The notes under the pieces are model-generated. The model did no database searches. It saw only the letters and a list, made by a program, of their open reading frames with translations, and was not told the DNA's origin. The position numbers and the translations under genes are program-made. 64,000 nt of DNA from Pachyseris speciosa (lineage: Eukaryota > Cnidaria > Anthozoa > Scleractinia > Pachyseridae): positions 16,001 through 80,000 of the forward strand of contig JAEMWC010001358.1 of NCBI GenBank assembly GCA_016490735.1, given 5' to 3'. This document shows, piece after piece, positions 58,648 through 64,000 of this stretch; positions within the stretch are counted from its first letter, which is position 1, and every line of letters begins with the position of its first letter.

Positions 58648-58703
58648 ATTTTATCGTTCGTTTTTACAGTTTTATGTTTTAAGAAACCTCTAAAAATTAC
58701 CTA

Positions 58704-59870
58704 GACTACTTAATTCGTAAAAAAAAACTGCATAAAACCTACTAAAAACGAACTCAAAGAGCACATAATATTATACAAAAGCTTTCTTGAATAAAAATGT
58801 CTTATATTATACCAACAGGGAACCTGGCTTTACCTGAAACGCATATTTAATTTGTTTCTTGCCCCTTTTTTTTCTTTAAAAAAGCTCTTAGCAATTGTAA
58901 ATAAATTCTCAAACATTTATTTGTTGTCCCATGGAGTATAATCCTATATAAGGGGTATTTTCGGATTGAATGAAATCTCGGCGAACTCAAAAGGTTGAAG
59001 ATTGAAGCGCTGAAACGTATTAAAAAGAGGCATTTGCTCGTAATGCCCCTTACAATTAAAGCGGCTCGTTTGAATGCACAACTAACACACAAACGAAAAG
59101 GAATTCCACGGTAACACTGCACTGGCAGGCAGTTTGAAAATTTTGTTAGGGGTCGGCGTTAAAAGTTAAAGATTCCCGCGTTCCCAGAAAAAAGTCGTTA
59201 ACTCAGGATATCGAAACAAGGTATGCAGTGGGTATACCAGAGTACCCTCTTAGCTTTGAAATGATTCAGTTTTGTAAAAGATTTTCTTGTTTTCCGTTTT
59301 CCATATTTTCATCTGAGGATTCAAAGATGGGGGGGGGGGGGGGGGGACGTCTTCTGTGATCTATTACTGAACAGACGCACGGCAACATGGAATCTATTTG
59401 TTTTATATAATAAAGAAACAAAATGCAAGCGAAAAACTTGTTTATTTTCACAAAAGTGGGTCGTGATGACGTAATCTGTGCATCTGTCCTCTAATAGATC
59501 ATAGCTAAGAATCAATCACGACGCGCGAACTATTCAACTTATTATATAATTATATATAAAAACTTTCCTCCTGAACTGACTTCCCCTTATTTTGTTCGTT
59601 TTGTTTGTTTGTTTGTGTTCTTGCCTTTTAACCTAAACGTGCTTACAAATTAATTAAGACACGCGTAAATTATCATTTTATAGTTGTATTTTCTTGAGTT
59701 GCCTGTAGCCCGAATAAGCCCTAATGGTTTCTATATGGGCATCCTCGCCTAATGCTTTTCTCTTATCGATTATTTAACATCTCTTGTAGTTAAATACACA
59801 TTTATCTTGTAATTTAAAATAGCAATAAGTGGCAAAAAATAAACTGAAAATGAAACTGAAACTATATGAT
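58704..59870. other. Intergenic, no gene seen
   Basis: Includes a G-homopolymer at 59329-59346 and a GTTTGTTTGTTTG stretch near 59600. Short frames only. Confidence 0.4.
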
Positions 59871-59969
59871 AACAAAATCAATGCGCGCGCTCTGATTGGT
59901 CAATCAGCTATGGATTATTGTTCCAGTAAACTCATGGAAATTTCGCGCGTCTTCTGGATTATTATCGAA

Positions 59970-60455
59970 AAGCAATATACCACAAGTTTCTATGGTTTAT
60001 AGGCTGCGGCTCGTGATTTACGAATTCGAAAGTTCTTCCAACATCCCGCGTGGTTTATCAGCCTATAAACCATAGTAATTGTGTCAATAACAAAATGCTC
60101 GAATGTGATTGGTTCTTAACAGCCTTTATTTGTGTCTTAATTGGCTGCTTCAGGTCCAAACTGTCCGATTACAAACACCTGTAATCGGACAGGCCAAATC
60201 GGACAGTTACCTTATTTGGGTATGTTGAGCAGTAGCTGTCATGTTGTGTCAGTTGTCAATCTTCACGCTTTGTAAAATAGCAACAGTTTCCGTCGGTTAT
60301 TTTGTACAATAATTTTACAGTTTAGAAAGTTGACCTCTAGAGTTTCTTGCATTTTGTTATTGACACAATTAACTGGTAATCGGACTTCGTGTCGTACAAT
60401 TCAGGGGTAATCGTGCTCGTAATTTCAAATCAGCCTCGCGCTACGCGCTCGGCCA

Positions 60456-60499
<44 letters not shown>

Positions 60500-60536
60500 T
60501 AGTCCTATTACCATTACAAATTTGTGGTATATTGCT
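59970..60536. mobile_element. Palindromic element (GCAATATACCACAA ends) with nested MITE
   Basis: GCAATATACCACAA (59971-59984) is complementary to TTGTGGTATATTGC (60522-60535). An inner pair, TATGGTTTATAGGCTG and CAGCCTATAAACCATA, lies left of the insertion; a TAATCG...CGATTA palindrome lies right. The 60075-60373 element interrupts it. Confidence 0.6.
60075..60373. mobile_element. MITE with TAATTGTGTCAATAACAAAATGC ends
   Basis: The left TAATTGTGTCAATAACAAAA and the right TTTTGTTATTGACACAATTA are perfect inverted repeats of about 23 bp. An internal hairpin GTCCGATTACA...TGTAATCGGAC lies at 60166-60193, with one more GTCCGATT nearby. No coding capacity. Confidence 0.85.
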
Positions 60537-60889
60537 TAAATAGAGTATACAAGGGGGTTAAGAAAGTTTTGGTCTAAACCAGGTTTTAACGTACAACTAT
60601 TTCAATCGTTTAAACGGAGTTTATCCTATACCTCGTCTAGTCGGCATCTAACCGTCAACTAGCAAACAACTTAAACCAGGATGCAGGTAGTTTTAGACCT
60701 AGCCTGCAGAAAATGCGTTATTTTTTGCGTGTTTCAGGCGACTGGAGGCTCCAGCGATGCGTGCGTGAAGCGCGAGTCGGCTAAATAAGCGCCTGTCATG
60801 CAGGCTAGTTTAGACCTCGCTGGTTTAGCACATTACAGTCAAGGTGAAAATAGGCTAACCGCAGAAGCGTATCGCTGAACATCAACTTG

Positions 60890-61133
60890 GAAGACGAATT
60901 CGACTTGAAGAATTTGGGGATGAAGTTGTCCGGAAACTCTTCCGCCTTAGGAAGGATTCGGTAAATAATTTATCTGATATTAAAAAAAAAAAAGACCAGT
61001 ACCAGACTCCCCTTTTCACATATGCAGCAAGAGTTTATTGCATTGTGTTTTATGCCACTGGAAGTTTGCAGAGACATATTGGATATTCGTTCAGGATTTC
61101 CACTTGTCCGTCTGCAAGGTAATGAAGAGTGTT
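60890..61133 (+). pseudogene. PIF/Harbinger transposase N-terminal fragment
   Basis: The frame reads RLEEFGDEVVRKLFRLRKDS, then after an A-tract indel FTYAARVYCIVFYATGSLQR followed by HIGYSFRIS and a stop. The F-R-L-x-(K/R)-(D/E)-x-V block and the L-x-FYATGS-x-Q...GIS block, in this order, are the start of HARBI1/PIF-type transposases. The catalytic DDE region is absent. The surrounding TCTAAACCAGG and TTAAACCGCGATTTAG sequences may be parts of its former ends. Confidence 0.7.
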
Positions 61134-61257
61134 TGAAGGGAGATTGAAAAAAAAAAAAAATGAAAGCTCAGTTCATTTTCTTCCCTGCAAATTTGCATCA
61201 ATTCGGAATAATAGTGTCAGTGGGCCACTTGTGGGTGATAATAGATTCGAGTATCGA

Positions 61258-61293
61258 TGATAATGATGATGATAATGATGATGATGATCATTA

Positions 61294-61352
<59 letters not shown>
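61258..61352. repeat. (GAT)n then (ATT)n microsatellite
   Basis: GATGATGAT-like units at 61258-61290 are followed by about 20 ATT units. Confidence 0.95.
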
Positions 61353-61570
61353 CGTATCTAGTGACGCTCCTAGTGAACCCTGGAAGTGACGCGGAGACTC
61401 GCTACCATAAAATTTCGCCCACAAACGTACCAGAGGAATCTTGAACGATGTTTGGGAATACCAAACGGTCGCGATTTCCCTCTTGCGAACAACTTTAAGA
61501 AATACGCTAGTCATAAATCGTACAGTAGCAGTTGCGTGCCTGCCCAATTTTGCCATACTGACTTAATGTA

Positions 61571-61658
61571 TCAGTCAATTCCAAAAGCGCCCATCCCCCC
61601 CCCCCCGGGCATACCCCAGGTATTTGACCAGGTATTTGCTTTTGGAATTGACTAATAC
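61571..61658. mobile_element. Short inverted-repeat element (AGTCAATTCCAAAAGC ends)
   Basis: AGTCAATTCCAAAAGC and GCTTTTGGAATTGACT flank a C-tract and GGTATTTGACCAGGTATTTG. The ends recall those of the 9832 element. About 88 bp. Confidence 0.6.
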
Positions 61659-61669
61659 ATAAGTTAATA

Positions 61670-61713
61670 GGCCATTTCCGAATTACCCTTGGCCTCTTTT
61701 TGAAAGCGAGTCC

Positions 61714-61745
<32 letters not shown>

Positions 61746-61805
61746 CCATTCATATCAAAATAAGTTAAATTTGCATGTGAATGGAAACTAATTTTCATAC
61801 GAAAA

Positions 61806-61860
<55 letters not shown>
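61670..61860. mobile_element. Palindromic MITE family 2, copy 2
   Basis: Near-perfect palindrome, GGCCATTTCCGAATTACCCT to AAGGTAATTCGGAAATGGCC, flanked by TA. Very similar to the 37837 copy, so both are probably recent. Confidence 0.92.
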
Positions 61861-61867
<7 letters not shown>

Positions 61868-62114
61868 GTGGACATGACTGACGGTGAAGATGTATTTGAA
61901 AAAAGTTGCATGTGCGATATGTGGCAAACGGAGGGAAAACAATATTTAGCGCGACTTGCTAAACCACGATTTAGTCGTGGAGACGTGGACTCCATCATGA
62001 TCTTCGGCTCGTCCACGTTTTGATAATGAAAATTCAATCAAGTTTAGACGTGGTTTATCAATGAAGTACTCGTTTAAACCGCGATTTAGCCTTAATCCCG
62101 CCAAGGTCTAACAT

Positions 62115-63830
62115 ACTTTTTAGCTTGGTAGGCTTCGTTTAATAATCGACCCCTAAGGGGGTTTGCAGCATATACAGTACATCATTGTAATTTCAACTGA
62201 TAAACTGCGTTTGTCCGAACCATTTTCACCGTTTGTTTCGGTGAAATAACTGTTTGAAAATTGGGATTAAATAGTGCCAAGAGCCATAATAATGGCTCTC
62301 TTGATTGTGACGAAAAACCAGCGAAAAACGGGCATTTTTGCACTGTACCGCTGCGAACTAGCCATCGCTAGCATTTTCCTGATTTTCGAAAAGCCATAAT
62401 CACCTCGGAAATTTGAGGGATAAGAATTGGTCGCCCTATAACTTTCTGTGATTGAAACCTGATTAGCCTACATATTCAAATATTTCTTTAAACTGAACAT
62501 AAAACGAACTCGAGACACAGGAAACCTGACACTGGCGAGAAACACCCTACTGTTGTGGGGTTTAACCCACCCAGCGGAGTCAGTTTGGCAGGAGGTGATG
62601 TCTCTTTTCTCGACCGTTATTAAGTTAATTTGCATTCAAATGGCTAAAATTGCCGATTTCTACACAACTTTTTGTAAAAGAATTCTACTTTTTATCCAAC
62701 GCAGTGCGATTCAGTTGGGTGTTATGTTTGTTCGCGAACCATCCCAGTTTCGCCTCTTTACATATTTTCTTCCGTTTTCTTTCTTTTATCTGTTTGTCGT
62801 CTTTCTTTGCCATAGAACCATGTCTGATTAATTTTCCAGGGAAGTGAAAAAAATTGCTTTGAAGCCGTTGAGTACCAGGTGAACAGCTTTATTAGCCATC
62901 AGCTTGGGAAGAAAACTGTAAAGATTCTTTTGTATGTGACTCTGGTAGAATTGGTCAAAATCTCAAAATAAGGCACGTATAAGGAGTTCTTTTCTTAATT
63001 TCCAAGTAAACGTTTGAGTTCGCATATCACCTCAAGGGTCGTATTGACTACCCAATACTATTAATTCGGCTTTTATAAGGGTTAACATCGATATCCTTTC
63101 TAGTTGATGAGTCCGACGACTTCGCAAGGCTTGGAGGCGAATGCAGAGGCATAACATGCACACAGGGAGAATTAAATCGTAAAGATGAAGGAACACCGGC
63201 TCGAAAGTTTGACTTCGTTCTGTCATCATTTTAACAGCTCCTCAGTGCGAATCCAGGGGTGGTGGGGTGCGTGGGGTTCAGTCGAAGCCGGAAACTGAAA
63301 TGAAATTAAAAATGTTTAAAAACCTGGGTTTCTAACGGTCAACTTAAGGTACCTGCCCAGCCAAAATTAACATGTTTTATTATTCGCCCATGCTTTGCTA
63401 TCTTGTTTGTCAGTGCCCGTATTTTGCAGAAAAATAGATTTTTTGCCAAAATACATTCCAGGAGACGAGAACTCTGAGGCTAAAATTCGTGCAAATCAAA
63501 GATGCTTTTGAAAAATAAGATTAAAAAGAGACTGACATAAAAGGGGCAAAAATAACATTGATGGAAGAGAGTCTTTAGTAAACGCCTCGCTCTGCCTCAA
63601 TATAAACAAGAAGCCCAAATGAAATGAAGGAATTAATCTAAGGCTCTCAAATAGCACTTTCAAACTGGAAAAGGGCTACCTGCGGACCACTATGACAACG
63701 GGAAGACTCTCTGGCTTGGCGTTAATGAGCATTCACTAAAAGCCCTTTGTCGATTATGGTTTCTGTAGTTCAGAGATTCGCAGAACAACAACCTCGGAGA
63801 ATGTTACTTGTTGATCCCGGCATGTACTAA
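62115..63830. other. Intergenic, no gene seen
   Basis: No exon, repeat family or RNA gene could be supported in this stretch. Confidence 0.4.
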
Positions 63831-63833
63831 AAC

Positions 63834-64000
63834 CAGGAACACCGGAACACCGGAACACCGGAACACCGGAACACCGGAAAATTCCGGAACACCGGAACAC
63901 CGGAACACCCCGGAACACCGGAACACCGGAACACCCAGGAACACCGGAACACCGGAACAGCGGAACAGCGGAACACCCCGGAACACTGGAACACCACGGA
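63834..64000. repeat. GGAACACC(G) minisatellite, runs off window end
   Basis: A roughly 9-bp unit, GGAACACCG, repeats with insertions (CC, A, AATTCC) and GCG variants up to the last base. The apparent minus-strand frame rich in GVPVFRCS is an artefact of the repeat. Confidence 0.9.

Larger units (their letters stand above)
57355..58703 (+). mobile_element. Penelope-like retroelement fragment with inverted ~300-bp arms
   Basis: The 3' end of the element (about 58382-58681) is present again as an inverted copy at about 57366-57664, flanking the 57670-58530 ORF. The 12-bp sequence AAAAATTACCTA occurs at both outer edges (57355-57366 and 58692-58703) and is a candidate target duplication. Inverted or partial-tandem arrangements of this kind are characteristic of Penelope-like elements. 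The host site is the LINE tail fragment at 57244. Confidence 0.85.

Noticed and set aside
63804..63986. GVPVFRCSG repeat protein on the minus strand
   Set aside because: Product of the GGAACACCG minisatellite; other frames are equally open.

Overview
The window looks like nuclear DNA from an early-branching animal, most likely an anthozoan cnidarian and possibly a stony coral. The evidence is spliced genes with GT-AG introns, a single TCF/LEF gene with a full C-clamp, long microsatellites, and dense short transposons with TA target duplications. The species assignment is inference; the intron-exon structures were read from the sequence.

Host genes. (1) At 1462-3532 (+) are the last two exons of a leucine-rich-repeat protein whose 5' part lies left of the window. 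(2) Three small CRIP-type LIM-domain genes lie on the minus strand: A (7344-9045, complete, 78 aa), B (13585-18691, exons 2 and 3 only; no first exon found) and C (31422-36611, complete, 76 aa). They share intron positions and phases, so they are a tandem paralog cluster. (3) A complete TCF/LEF gene lies at 41118-52734 (-). Its seven coding exons have consistent phases and give 416 or 417 aa, with a beta-catenin-binding N-terminus, HMG box, basic tail and C-clamp. All four minus-strand genes point left; the LRR gene converges on CRIP A.

Mobile DNA fills most of the rest. Retroelements: a Penelope-like element with a GIY-YIG ORF (57355-58703), an L1/Tx1-like LINE remnant (32053-33908) antisense in a CRIP C intron, a restriction-like-endonuclease LINE remnant (21268-22430) between AAT microsatellites, a CR1/L2-like LINE 3' end (26690-27850, minus), and several tRNA-derived SINE-like copies. 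DNA elements: two decayed PIF/Harbinger-like transposase fragments and many MITE or foldback elements, several nested. The commonest is a roughly 280-bp family beginning GAGCGGTTTTCAATTGAGTG, with eight copies.

The most interesting signals are: a cluster 5' of the TCF start codon with a perfect HMG-site match, a near match and two inverted C-clamp 'Helper' sites, suggesting autoregulation; a hammerhead-ribozyme-like motif in both arms of the Penelope element with a paired C3-G8 to U3-A8 change; a LINE fragment sitting inside AAT repeats; and the CRIP cluster with one orphan member. I see no prokaryotic genes, CRISPR arrays, rRNA or intact tRNA genes. Regions 52.9-56.6 kb and 62.1-63.8 kb contain no gene I can support.
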